A stretch of 64,000 nucleotides of DNA. Origin: Candidatus Methanoperedens sp. (lineage in GTDB: Archaea; Halobacteriota; Methanosarcinia; Methanosarcinales; Methanoperedenaceae). Position 1 is the stretch's first letter. Every line of letters starts with the position of its first letter. The DNA is taken from contig VEPN01000001.1 of assembly GCA_012026835.1 (NCBI GenBank), positions 1 through 64,000 of the forward strand. Reading direction: 5' to 3'. Shown one piece after another: positions 1 through 8,353 of the stretch. The notes beneath the pieces are model-generated. The model saw only the letters and a program-made list of their open reading frames with translations. It was not told the origin of the DNA and made no database searches. Position numbers and translations under genes: made by a program.

Positions 1-2
1 AG

Positions 3-519
3 GAGGCACTGGAAGAAGAGATGACAACCGAACTTGGCTATTCCAGGTACGATTGGAAGAATAAAACAACGAGCAATTCTCGCAACGGGCACACCAAAAA
101 GACAGTAAAAAGCCAGTTCGGGGAAATACCTCTTGATATTCCAAGAGACACTAATGGCGAATTTGAACCTGTGATCGTGAAAAAACATGAAAGAACTATA
201 TCAAATTCGCTTGAGGACATGATCGTTTCCCTATTTGCTCAAGGGATGAGCAACAGGGATATCGAGCACCATATGAGAAATATCTACGGTATCGATGTAT
301 CGCCTGAAATGGTGACAAGGATGACCGACAAGATCCTTCCCATAGCAAAGGAATGGCAGAGCAGACAGCTTGAGCCAATGTATCCCATAATTTATCTGGA
401 CGGCATTGTCTTCAATGTGAACCAGGATGGCCACGTAACAAAGAAAACAGCGTACACAGTGTTTGCAATAACAATAGAGGGCAAAAAAGAGATACTGGGC
501 ATCTGGATTGGTGAAGCCG
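3..519 (+). CDS. IS256-type transposase, exon 1 (5' partial)
   Basis: First visible exon of a DDE transposase. The frame is open to the left edge (E-A-L-E-E-E precedes the first ATG at 21), so roughly 50 N-terminal residues are probably missing. It carries the first catalytic Asp in the YLDGIVF segment and ends at the first base of a Glu codon completed by exon 2. Read through without splicing, it runs into intron sequence and stops at 617, giving a nonsense tail. Function as a transposase therefore depends on intron removal. Confidence 0.8.
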
Positions 520-1060
520 GTGCGACAAGAAGCTACATCATGAATTATCAATGTGTCTCCCCTTCCATTTGGGGTGATCCTACTGAGGTATGCGTCAGCG
601 GCAACGCTGAGGTGTAAAGCCCTCAGGACAATATGGAGAAATTTGAAAGTCTAAATCAAACAATCTGTTAGGATAAGAATGCCAAGAAGAAACATATGTT
701 AAACCACTGCAAGAGTCGTCACCGATAATAAGCGAAATAAGACTGATACGCTTAACCAAAAGGTATAAAATCAGACTATAATGGCTCGGCTTACATTATA
801 GGAAATGGACGTGCGATTTTCGGCTCATAGGTGGCTTCTAAAGCATTCAAACTATTTACGATGCAGAACTTGGTAAATCCGTTGCGTTCCCAAATATGGG
901 TAGTGACTCTGCAAGGAGTGACAATAACGCAGAGGATAGAGGATATGATAAAAAGCAAATGGCAACTGGTAATAAGTTGCATAGAGGTTCAAAATTTGCC
1001 TCAACATGAAAATGTGCTGACTTATCATTGGTATTTGATTGTGTGAATGAAGGTAAACCT

Positions 1061-2620
1061 ATGAAAGCAAGAAATTCAATTACATCGGAAGATGAGAAGC
1101 TTGCAAACAAGCAACTGAAAAACCAGTGGGATAATATCGACTGGAAGGAAGTTGAAAAACTTGTAAATCGGTTACAGGTCAGGATCACAAAAGCAGTTAA
1201 AGAAGGTAAATGGTACTTGGTAAAAAGACTCCAATATATGTTAACGCATTCGTATTATGCGAAACTGTTAGCAACAAGAAACCCAACTCAAAATAAAGGC
1301 AAAAGAACGGCAGGGATTGACGGTGAAACATGGTCATCACCGGAGACCAAAATGAAAGCCGCTCTCAGTCTAACTGACAAAAAGTATGTTGCAAAGCCAT
1401 TAAAGAGAGTGTACATTGAAAAATATGGGTCAAAGAAGAAACGACCTTTAGGTATCCCGACAATGAATGACAGAGCAATGCAATCGCTCTATGTTCTGGC
1501 GTTAGAACCAATTGCAGAAGCAACTGGAGACAAAGCATCATTTGGCTTCAGAAAATTCAGAAGCACTCATGATGCCTGTGAACAAGCTTTCCATTACCTA
1601 TGCAGAGAAAAATCGCCTGTATGGATTCTGGAAGGAGATATCAAAGGCTGTTTTGACAATATATCTCATCAGTGGCTGATAGACAATATCCCGATGGACA
1701 AATCAATTCTGAAACAATTTCTAAAGGCTGGTTATGTATTTGAACGCCAGTTATTTCCTACAGATGCAGGAACGCCACAGGGCGGTATAATATCACCAAC
1801 CCTGGCCAATCTGACATTGGACGGTATTGAAAAGTCACTGAATGATAAATACCACACGGGCATAAATGGAATAATCTCTCATCGACAAGCATCAAAATAC
1901 AAAGTCAACTATCTGCGCTATGCCGATGACTTCATTGTCACTGCAAAAACAGAGGAAATAGCTAAAGAAGTTAAAGAATTGATTAAGGTATTCCTGAAAG
2001 ATAGAGGTCTTGAACTATCTGAAGGAAAAACGTTGATCACCCATATTAAAGATGGTTTTGACTTTCTCGGATGGAATTTCAGAAAATATAATGGTAAACT
2101 TCTTGTCAAACCGTCCAAGAAATCCATTGATAAAATTACTGAAAAAATCAGTAACACAATCGATATTGGGAAAAACTGGAAACAAGAAATACTGATTGAC
2201 ACCCTCAACCCAATTATAACGGGGTGGGCAAATTATCACCGTTCTGTTGTATCAAGTGAAATATTCCATAAAATAGATCATAAAATATGGAATATGCTAT
2301 GGCATTGGGCTAAAAGAAGACATCCTAATAAACCTAAACACTGGATTGTCAGCAAATACTGGCATTCCTCGAGGAAAAGGAAATGGGTCTTTTCTGAGGG
2401 AGACAAACAACTGAATCTTCTATCTGATACAAAGATAGTCAGGCATACAAAATTGAAGTTAGACATGGATCCCCACCTTGATAAAGACTATTTTGTTTCA
2501 AGAAAGATAAGATTGGGAGTCAGGAAATTAAAAGGTATGGCTAATAAAGTATTGGAGAAAACAGGGAAGGTTTTGCAACCTGAAACTGAGACCATGACAA
2601 ATAACTGCTGCCCGACTTAA
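1061..2620 (+). CDS. ltrA: Group II intron reverse transcriptase/maturase
   Basis: Intron-encoded protein of about 519 residues that supports splicing and retrohoming of its host intron. Reverse transcriptase motifs are clear: GIDGETW near the N-terminus, KKRPLGIP, the DIKGCFD block, GTPQGGIISP, and the catalytic YADD at residues 287-290, followed by FLGWNF. A maturase (domain X) segment follows with GWANYHR. No C-terminal HNH cysteines are visible, so an En domain appears absent. I chose the ATG at 1061, a few bases after a GAAGGT ribosome site, over a TTG at 1028. The frame is intact, so the intron may be active. Confidence 0.9.
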   Translation: MKARNSITSEDEKLANKQLKNQWDNIDWKEVEKLVNRLQVRITKAVKEGKWYLVKRLQYMLTHSYYAKLLATRNPTQNKGKRTAGIDGETWSSPETKMKAALSLTDKKYVAKPLKRVYIEKYGSKKKRPLGIPTMNDRAMQSLYVLALEPIAEATGDKASFGFRKFRSTHDACEQAFHYLCREKSPVWILEGDIKGCFDNISHQWLIDNIPMDKSILKQFLKAGYVFERQLFPTDAGTPQGGIISPTLANLTLDGIEKSLNDKYHTGINGIISHRQASKYKVNYLRYADDFIVTAKTEEIAKEVKELIKVFLKDRGLELSEGKTLITHIKDGFDFLGWNFRKYNGKLLVKPSKKSIDKITEKISNTIDIGKNWKQEILIDTLNPIITGWANYHRSVVSSEIFHKIDHKIWNMLWHWAKRRHPNKPKHWIVSKYWHSSRKRKWVFSEGDKQLNLLSDTKIVRHTKLKLDMDPHLDKDYFVSRKIRLGVRKLKGMANKVLEKTGKVLQPETETMTNNCCPT

Positions 2621-2637
2621 AGGGTTATCGAATGCTT

Positions 2638-2671
2638 GAGCCGTATGCGGTGAAAGTCGCAAGTACGGTTC
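2638..2671 (+). ncRNA. Group II intron domain V catalytic hairpin
   Basis: A 34-nt element starting GAGCCGTATGCGG and ending GTACGGTTC folds into the conserved domain V hairpin with a GAAA-type loop. It is the catalytic core of the intron and fixes the strand and 3' region. Confidence 0.88.
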
Positions 2672-2712
2672 TTAAAGGGCTTGGGGTCGGCAACGACCTC
2701 CGGCTACTTGAC

Positions 2713-3305
2713 AGTCATCCAAATTCTGGATGAATGTATTGTCTGACCTGAAAAACCGCGGAGTAAAGGACATTCTGATCACCTCGGTTGATGGGTTAAC
2801 TGGATTTGAAGTGGCTATCAAAGCATCGTTTCCAAAAACAGAGATACAGAGGTGCATAGTTCACCAGATACGGAACTCAACGAGATTCGTCAATTACAAG
2901 GATAGAAGGGAGTTCTGTGATGATATGAAAGCGATATATACTGCTCCTAATGAAGAGGCAGGATTAGCAGCCCTGGACGAATTTGAGAAAAAATGGGGCA
3001 GTAAATACTCATATGCTATAAAGAGCTGGAGAAGTAACTGGCAGGGTTTATGTACATTCTTTAAGTATCCCCCTGAGATCAGAAGGATGATCTATACCAC
3101 GAATCCGATAGAGAACTTTAACAGGAAAATTAGAAAAGTCACTAAAACCAAGAGTTCGTTCCCAACTGACGATTCACTGTTCAAAATTCTGTATCTGATA
3201 ATCATGGACGCCACCGAGAAATGGACAATGCCTATTCAGAATTGGGGTATGATCCTCAATCAGCTTAGGGTGTACTTCGATGAACGAGCGGATGGATATT
3301 TATAG
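2713..3305 (+). CDS. IS256-type transposase, exon 2
   Basis: C-terminal half of the split transposase (about 197 residues), continuing from the Glu codon begun at 519. It contains LKNRGVKDIL, the second catalytic Asp in SVDGLTGF, CIVHQIRNS typical of the family, and the catalytic Glu in TNPIENFNRKIRKVTK. An internal ATG at 2730 gives the longest free-standing reading frame but is unlikely to be a real start. No frameshift is seen, so the spliced product could be functional. Confidence 0.82.
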
Positions 3306-3539
3306 AGATGGTGAGATATGAAGATTCAAAGTTTCAGCAAATACGATTACACTCCCAAAATTACCTTTTTTCTTGGAAAGTATATATTCCCGATATGATT
3401 TTTGAATTGTCGGACAGCCTGTTAATGTATGAGGCCTGAACATATCGTTTTTGCATGATATTTATCTCGCATCCGGATATGCTTCTCTATCAATTCGGAT
3501 ATTTGTCCGAAGAGCATATAACTATCTGGTAAAAGAACA

Positions 3540-3585
3540 GAACATGGATTGCACAGATAAGCACAAATCTACACGGATGAGAAAA
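3540..3585. repeat. Fragment of a dispersed cacggat-type repeat
   Basis: The stretch around GGATTGCACAGATAAGC and CTACACGGATGAG matches the style of the longer repeat at 51370-51520 (ACACGGATTGCACGGATG). It lies just after the stop of the radical SAM gene on the other strand. The rest of 3306-3586 holds the IS256 right end and no gene. Confidence 0.5.
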
Positions 3586-3586
3586 A

Positions 3587-4945
3587 TTAGAAACTTACTG
3601 CTCCGCCTTTATAAAAATAGTCGTTAATCTGCTGATATATTCCCTCAATCTCCTCAGATGGTATCCTGCTGAGATTATATTTGCATTTTGTAAAATGGAT
3701 ATTATCGCATCTCCAGTCCTCTTTCTTGATAGTTCCATCTTTCAATGAGTTCTCATACAGTTCTGAGCCTGGAAGCGGCTGGAATATGCTCCATGTACTG
3801 CGGTCAAGCTCAAGTTCCCGGGCAAGGTCAAAGGTCAGTTTCACGTCGTCTATGGTCTCGCCCGGAATGCCGATCATGAAGAAACCAAAGACTTTCACAT
3901 ACTTTTTTGCAAGCCTGACAGCTTCTTTTGTCTGCCCTATTGTCACGTTTTTCTTTAGGGTCTTAAGGCTGTTGGGACTTCCGGTCTCTATCCCAAGGTC
4001 AAGCTCTGTGAGCCCTGCCTTCACCATAAGCTTCAGTTCTTCTTCCCTGATGAGATCCACCCTCGTATTGCACTGCCATACTATGTCCAGCTTTCTTTTT
4101 ATTAGCTCCTCGCAGAGCTTCGATGTCCATTTCCAGTTCATGTTCAATATGCTGTCCTTGAACCAGAACCCTTCGAGGTCGTATTCGTTCTTGAGATACT
4201 CAAGTTCGTCTACCACTTTTTCCGGGTATTTGGCTCTCCACTTCACTCCCATGGTCTGTTTCACAGCGCAGAATGAGCAGGAATAAGGACAGCCGCGGGT
4301 TGCGAGCACTGAGATACATCTTATATCCCTTAGGGACTGGTTATGTTTTATATACTCCCTGGCCGGGAAAGAACCGTAATCCGGCATGGGAAGCAGATTT
4401 ATATCTACCAGCGGGGATTTGTCCTTGATTATGATATCCCCGTTCTGCTTATAGCATAATCCTTCAATTTGGTCGATATTGCCTCCTTTTCCAAGCTCTG
4501 TCAGCAGTTGCTCCATAACCACTTCACCTTCTCCCCTGACCACGAAATCAACAAATCCGCTCTCAAGCGTGGTCCGGGGTTCAATAGTGGGATGCACCCC
4601 TCCAAGCGCCACTTTTGCCCGCGGAAGAATATTCTTTGTAATCTTTGCGGCTCTCAGTGCAGCCGGGAACGTTGTGGTCATGGCCGTGATGCCGATAACA
4701 TCGGGTCTTGTCTCAAGCAGCTTCTCTGCAAGCTCGCGTTCATCCATGAGGAATGCCTGCATATCAAGCAGTGATGCATCAAAGCCTTTTGACTTTAGAT
4801 ATGCTACTATAGAAGCGATCCCAAGCGGCGGCTCAAATGCCAGGGGATACAGGTTCCCTCCCTTGATCCAGTCGTTGAAAGACAGGTATCTTTCCTTGAA
4901 TTCATCTTTATTAAAGAATGCAGGATTTATCAGCAGCAGTTTCAT
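3587..4945 (-). CDS. B12-binding domain radical SAM protein
   Basis: A protein of about 452 residues with an N-terminal cobalamin-binding fold (LLLINPAFF, then PPLGIASIVAYLK and GGVHPTIEP) and a radical SAM barrel with CxxxCxxC at C219/C223/C226 (TRGCPYSCSFC). Members of this broad family (related to BchE and P-methylase-like enzymes) methylate or rearrange unactivated carbons; the substrate here cannot be read. The start is the ATG at 4945, which overlaps the upstream TGA (ATGA) and follows a GGGAGG ribosome site, rather than a start at 4987. It is the last gene of a three-gene operon with the promoter element near 6.9 kb. Confidence 0.85.
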   Translation of the reverse strand: MKLLLINPAFFNKDEFKERYLSFNDWIKGGNLYPLAFEPPLGIASIVAYLKSKGFDASLLDMQAFLMDERELAEKLLETRPDVIGITAMTTTFPAALRAAKITKNILPRAKVALGGVHPTIEPRTTLESGFVDFVVRGEGEVVMEQLLTELGKGGNIDQIEGLCYKQNGDIIIKDKSPLVDINLLPMPDYGSFPAREYIKHNQSLRDIRCISVLATRGCPYSCSFCAVKQTMGVKWRAKYPEKVVDELEYLKNEYDLEGFWFKDSILNMNWKWTSKLCEELIKRKLDIVWQCNTRVDLIREEELKLMVKAGLTELDLGIETGSPNSLKTLKKNVTIGQTKEAVRLAKKYVKVFGFFMIGIPGETIDDVKLTFDLARELELDRSTWSIFQPLPGSELYENSLKDGTIKKEDWRCDNIHFTKCKYNLSRIPSEEIEGIYQQINDYFYKGGAVSF

Positions 4946-5652
4946 GAATTCCTCCCTGCCGGGCATGCTACCATGCATTCGCAGCATGCTGAATATCCAT
5001 ACATGCCGTTGTGAGGCTTAATAACCTCATTGCACTTTTCCCACGCAATCCCCTCACCGGACAGGGCATTTCCCGGGCACGCTCTTATGCATCCCTGGCA
5101 TGAGGGGGGACATAGTTTCTCTGCTTCCTTCTTCGTTATTTTCCTGTCAGGGGAAAGCTGTGCATCTGTTATCACAGCCGCTACGCGTTGTCTTGGCCCA
5201 AAGCGCGGGGTTATCAGGAGGCGGCTTTTGCCAAGGATGCCAAGGCCTGCTTCAACAGCCGCATGCCTTGTCGAGATGCCAAACAGCCTGGGATATACGT
5301 TCATGTAGTCCCCGCTTTTGCGAAGGTCAGGATCTAAATTCCCTATCCTGTGAGGTATTATGACCGCACTGTATCCCCTGTCATCAAGGAACCTGCCTAT
5401 ATCATATGCAATCTGGTTATGATACATGTTCAGGGTGATATGATGCAGCGCGGACAGGAGAAGATTAGGTTTGACCGTGTCATGAAGTACCCTCACTCCC
5501 ACTACTATCACTGATCTCGCCCCGGAAAGAAGGTACTCGGGACGTTTTTCCTCAGGATATTCCTTAAATCTGTCTATCGAGGCTATCCCTGTAAGATCCG
5601 CGCCTTCTTTTAAAGCAAAGCGCTTCACAGCATCCGATGAAATTTTTTTCAT
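4942..5652 (-). CDS. QueG-like iron-sulfur protein (epoxyqueuosine reductase/reductive dehalogenase family)
   Basis: A 236-residue protein with the GADLTGIASIDRF start and the ISTRHAAVEAGLGILGKSRLLITPRFGPR block typical of the QueG/reductive dehalogenase superfamily. The C-terminus has two cysteine clusters (CPPSCQGCIRACP and CCECMVACP), as expected for 4Fe-4S clusters. It is shorter than QueG (about 350 residues), so it is probably not a true queuosine enzyme but an electron-transfer or cobalamin-linked relative. It overlaps both neighbours by 4 bp, showing strict cotranscription with two radical SAM genes. Confidence 0.75.
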   Translation of the reverse strand: MKKISSDAVKRFALKEGADLTGIASIDRFKEYPEEKRPEYLLSGARSVIVVGVRVLHDTVKPNLLLSALHHITLNMYHNQIAYDIGRFLDDRGYSAVIIPHRIGNLDPDLRKSGDYMNVYPRLFGISTRHAAVEAGLGILGKSRLLITPRFGPRQRVAAVITDAQLSPDRKITKKEAEKLCPPSCQGCIRACPGNALSGEGIAWEKCNEVIKPHNGMYGYSACCECMVACPAGRNS

Positions 5653-6806
5653 TCGCTGTGCCTTCTCCTGAGTTCATCGTTGTACAGGGTATTGTTAGTG
5701 CATTTGTAGCACCACACGGGTGCACTTGCGTTATAACTCCCAAGACCGTAATCTTCCCATATATCCACAAGCTTTGTGGTCAGGTCAAGATACCATTGCG
5801 CAGAGGGAGGTTTTTGGCCTTCGTAAGCAGAGCCCGGTCCCGGACTCCATACAAAGTTTATGGGCACTACGCCTTTACCTGCAAGGTATTGCGCGCCTTC
5901 AAGGAAAGATTCCTTGGGTTCAAGACCTGTGACAAAACCCGCCGCAACTTTGCCCTGCCCGTGGATTTCTGCAGCCTGAACAAGTGCAGCAAGCCATTTC
6001 TCCCTCCCGATGACCTTGGATTTGCCAGGGCATATTTCCTTAAAGAGTTTAGGATCCCATATCTCAAGATCAAAAGCAAGAAGAGCAATTCCTGAATCAT
6101 GGAGGTCATGTATCTCAGATTCATTGACAGGCGCGCTGGTTATGGCGCAGCCCGGCACATTATTTCCTCCGGTATATTTTTTTATCGCATTTATTGTCTC
6201 TATGCACTGAATTATCTCTTTTCCATCAGGAAGCCATCCGCCGGTCAGGACTGCATGTTTTGCCACATCTTTGAACGCAGCCGAGGCAGTCTGTCCGATC
6301 TGTTCCACGTATTTATGGCTGACCACATCGCCTTTTTTTTCCATCTTTGTGGGAACTATATTGCAGAACCTGCACTGGTCGCCTGTTTTAAAGTAGCCGC
6401 AATAGTTCATATAGCAGATGCTCAGGCAATCAGTGCCCCGTATCTGCGCAACTTTTGACATCGAAGTACCGTCATCTGTTTTGTCTGAATAATATTCCGG
6501 CCTGGGAAGCCATTTTACCTCAGTAACGAACTTTCCTTCATGCAGAAGTTCAAGGGCGTCCTTGTTTGCTTTTATATCAAAAGGTGATTTGCTATGCTTT
6601 CTAAGCTGTACGATGGTCCCGTCCGGCAGCTCAAAATCATCCGGTATTTTTCCTGTATCGTGTCGCTCAAAATCCCATTCAAACAACCAGTGTATCTGTT
6701 CCTTATATTTCTTACCCACTCCTTTGATTGCGGGATCCTCCAGCGTCACGCCGTTGACCAGCAGCTCTGCCTTAAGTTCAATTGCATCAATCTCTTTTCC
6801 GTTCAA
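5649..6806 (-). CDS. Radical SAM protein with atypical cysteine spacing
   Basis: About 385 residues. A radical SAM-like barrel is suggested by the cysteine-rich segment CLSICYMNYC followed by GDQCRFCN, then LTGGWLPDG and a late CYKC pair. The cysteine pattern is not the simple CxxxCxxC; a Cx8CxxC reading is possible. The substrate is unknown. The start is uncertain: the frame opens with TTG at 6806, but a strong AGGAGG sits about 25 bp upstream with no ATG, GTG or TTG at proper spacing in frame. It is the first gene of the operon read from the conserved promoter element at 6928-6863. Confidence 0.65.
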   Translation of the reverse strand: MNGKEIDAIELKAELLVNGVTLEDPAIKGVGKKYKEQIHWLFEWDFERHDTGKIPDDFELPDGTIVQLRKHSKSPFDIKANKDALELLHEGKFVTEVKWLPRPEYYSDKTDDGTSMSKVAQIRGTDCLSICYMNYCGYFKTGDQCRFCNIVPTKMEKKGDVVSHKYVEQIGQTASAAFKDVAKHAVLTGGWLPDGKEIIQCIETINAIKKYTGGNNVPGCAITSAPVNESEIHDLHDSGIALLAFDLEIWDPKLFKEICPGKSKVIGREKWLAALVQAAEIHGQGKVAAGFVTGLEPKESFLEGAQYLAGKGVVPINFVWSPGPGSAYEGQKPPSAQWYLDLTTKLVDIWEDYGLGSYNASAPVWCYKCTNNTLYNDELRRRHSE

Positions 6807-6862
6807 TCGATAATTTTCAACCGTATAAAATCCTCCTGGTTGCTTGTTAAAGGAAATACTTG

Positions 6863-6928
6863 CTTAAAACAGTGTACAAACCGACAATTATTGTTCCAAT
6901 TGTTCTGGAAATGGAAAGATTGCGGCAA
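6863..6928 (-). promoter_or_regulatory. Bipartite regulon promoter, copy 1 (radical SAM operon)
   Basis: On the minus strand TTGCCGCAATC starts at 6928 and TTGTCGGTTTGT starts at 6887, exactly 41 bp later. A TTTTAA box follows at the position where the other copies carry a TATA-like box. The second box is the most divergent minus-strand copy, but its spacing is identical. It lies about 80 bp upstream of the radical SAM reading frame. Confidence 0.7.
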
Positions 6929-6999
6929 AATGTCTCAGAAAGATAATCATGCCCTGGCAAAGAGAATCAAACCAGAACATGATAAAAAACTGGGCCGGT

Positions 7000-7242
7000 T
7001 TATCTGTTTTTCCTGATAAATATGTGATATACCCCCTTTCTTATTACAACATCGATGAACTCATGACCTGATTTTGTGATCCATACATCGATATTCTGCC
7101 ATGCTTCAGGGTCGTTGGCTATGACCTCAAGTACTGAACCCTGTGGTATTTTTTCTATTTCATTTTGCGTCCTGATAAGGGGATAGGGGCATTTTTCACC
7201 CCGCACATCTAACTCAAATTCCGGAACTATAGCCAAAATCAT
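7000..7242 (-). CDS. TusA-family sulfur carrier protein
   Basis: An 80-residue TusA/SirA-like protein with the motif CPYPLIRT; the Cys carries a persulfide in this family. It starts at an ATG preceded by a GGAGG site and is the last gene of the nitrogenase-like operon, 15 bp after the nifX-like stop. It is paralogous to the TusA at 22708-22941 (FELDVRGE-CPYPLIRT shared). Possible roles are sulfur delivery to the cofactor made by NifB or removal of sulfur released from a substrate; both are inference. Confidence 0.9.
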   Translation of the reverse strand: MILAIVPEFELDVRGEKCPYPLIRTQNEIEKIPQGSVLEVIANDPEAWQNIDVWITKSGHEFIDVVIRKGVYHIFIRKNR

Positions 7243-7257
7243 TGCCTCCGTTGACTT

Positions 7258-7440
7258 TTATTTTCCAATTTTTTCAAAGCATCCTGAATGAAATAAGGAG
7301 CTTCCAGGGGCAGGATACCGTTTTTTCTCAACCACCAATTCTGTTTTCCCATCACCAATTTCGAATATCAGGAACCTGGATGCTTTCCCAAAATGCTGGT
7401 TGATGACCTTGCCGTCACTTGAAACAACTGCAACTCTCAT
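7258..7440 (-). CDS. Half-length NifX/NafY-like FeMo-cofactor domain protein
   Basis: A 60-residue protein whose start (MRVAVVSSDGKVINQHFGKA then RFLIFEI) matches the dinitrogenase iron-molybdenum cofactor domain. That domain normally spans about 100 residues; here it stops after SGCFEKIGK, so only the first half is present. No in-frame continuation follows, and the next gene's ribosome site begins at once. It lies between nifB and tusA, as expected for a cofactor carrier. It may be a shortened functional variant or a truncated gene. Confidence 0.75.
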   Translation of the reverse strand: MRVAVVSSDGKVINQHFGKASRFLIFEIGDGKTELVVEKKRYPAPGSSLFHSGCFEKIGK

Positions 7441-7456
7441 TTATCATCTCCTCCTT

Positions 7457-8353
7457 TTACCCGTGAGAAAATGCAAGGGGGGAATCAGTATAAAGCAAAT
7501 GCCTGAATTCGCTAATTCCAGGGACACCGGCAGCGTCCGCACGGCACTGCATGCAATGCCTGAACACAGGGAGATACTTCTCTGCGGCATCCCTTGCCTG
7601 CTGCACTTGATGGCAATCAGGTCCGGGATGTTCATTCAATTCGTACTGGGGTATCAGCGGGATTATATTTATCATGGATGCCCCGGCCCGGGCGGTCGCT
7701 TTTGCTATTTCGCTGATATGCTGATCGTTAATACCGGGTGCAAGAACAGTATTGACCTTCACCACAGCCCCAAGCGTCGTTATCTTACCAATGCCCTGAA
7801 GCTGCGCTTCGATAAGATGGCTTGCAGCATCAATCCCATTTAACACCCTGTTATTTATTATTACATGGGAGCAGAGTCTGGCAAGTATCTCAGGCTGTAC
7901 CGCATTAACTGTGACTGTTACAGTCCTGATCCCTATCTCTGCAATTCTTTCGGCTTTATCAGGAAGATTAAGCCCGTTCGTGCTTAAGCATTTTATCATA
8001 TCAGGATAAGCAGCATCTATCAACTCGAATGTCCGCAGGGCATGGTCTGTAGCAAGAGGGTCTCCGGGTCCTGCAATGCCTGCAACGGTGATCCCAGGAC
8101 AAAGAAGAAGCGCCTTCTCAAGCATTTCAAGCGCATCTTGCGGCGCAAGCACTGATGATGCCACTCCGGGTCGGTTCTCAGTCTTGTTGAAACTTCGCAT
8201 GCAGAATTTACACTGGATATTGCAGGCCGGGGAAACAGGCAGGTGTATCCTGCCTGACCTGCCGTGACCTTCAATGCTGAAACAGGGGTGTATTTGAGAG
8301 ACGTGTAAAATATCTGATGGAACCCTCTTTACGCCAGAAAGATCCGGTTTCAT
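7457..8353 (-). CDS. nifB: NifB-like radical SAM cofactor maturase
   Basis: A 298-residue protein with the NifB signature: HPCF near residue 24, GRIHLPVSPACNIQCKFC with the radical SAM cysteines C44/C48/C51, NRPGVASSVL, and the C-terminal CMQCRADAAG. In nitrogenases NifB fuses two 4Fe-4S clusters into the 8Fe-9S-C NifB-co precursor. Its presence implies that the adjacent NifDK-like protein carries a carbide-type cofactor rather than a simple 4Fe-4S cluster. There is no fused NifX domain. It overlaps the nifK-like stop by 4 bp. The symbol is by homology; this may be the marB-type paralogue. Confidence 0.9.
   Translation of the reverse strand: MKPDLSGVKRVPSDILHVSQIHPCFSIEGHGRSGRIHLPVSPACNIQCKFCMRSFNKTENRPGVASSVLAPQDALEMLEKALLLCPGITVAGIAGPGDPLATDHALRTFELIDAAYPDMIKCLSTNGLNLPDKAERIAEIGIRTVTVTVNAVQPEILARLCSHVIINNRVLNGIDAASHLIEAQLQGIGKITTLGAVVKVNTVLAPGINDQHISEIAKATARAGASMINIIPLIPQYELNEHPGPDCHQVQQARDAAEKYLPVFRHCMQCRADAAGVPGISEFRHLLYTDSPLAFSHG

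Larger units (their letters stand above)
520..2712 (+). mobile_element. Group II intron encoding a reverse transcriptase/maturase
   Basis: The intron begins with GTGCG, the canonical group II 5' end, and ends in TTGAC directly before exon 2. These limits were fixed by asking which removal restores the interrupted transposase frame. A typical domain V hairpin lies at 2638-2671, followed by a domain VI-like stem ending in CTACTTGAC. The stretch 520-1060 holds the structured 5' domains and no convincing gene. Domain V resembles chloroplast-like (CL) introns, an assignment made from memory. Confidence 0.88.
1..3305 (+). mobile_element. IS256-family insertion sequence interrupted by a group II intron
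   Basis: The visible part of an IS256 (Mutator-like) element whose left end lies outside the window. The transposase reading frame runs to position 519, is interrupted by a 2,193-bp group II intron, and resumes at 2713. Joining 519 to 2713 restores the frame exactly and rebuilds the expected family sequence (IGEAE-SSKFWMN). The right terminal inverted repeat should lie just after 3305, but I cannot define it without the left end. Confidence 0.85.
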
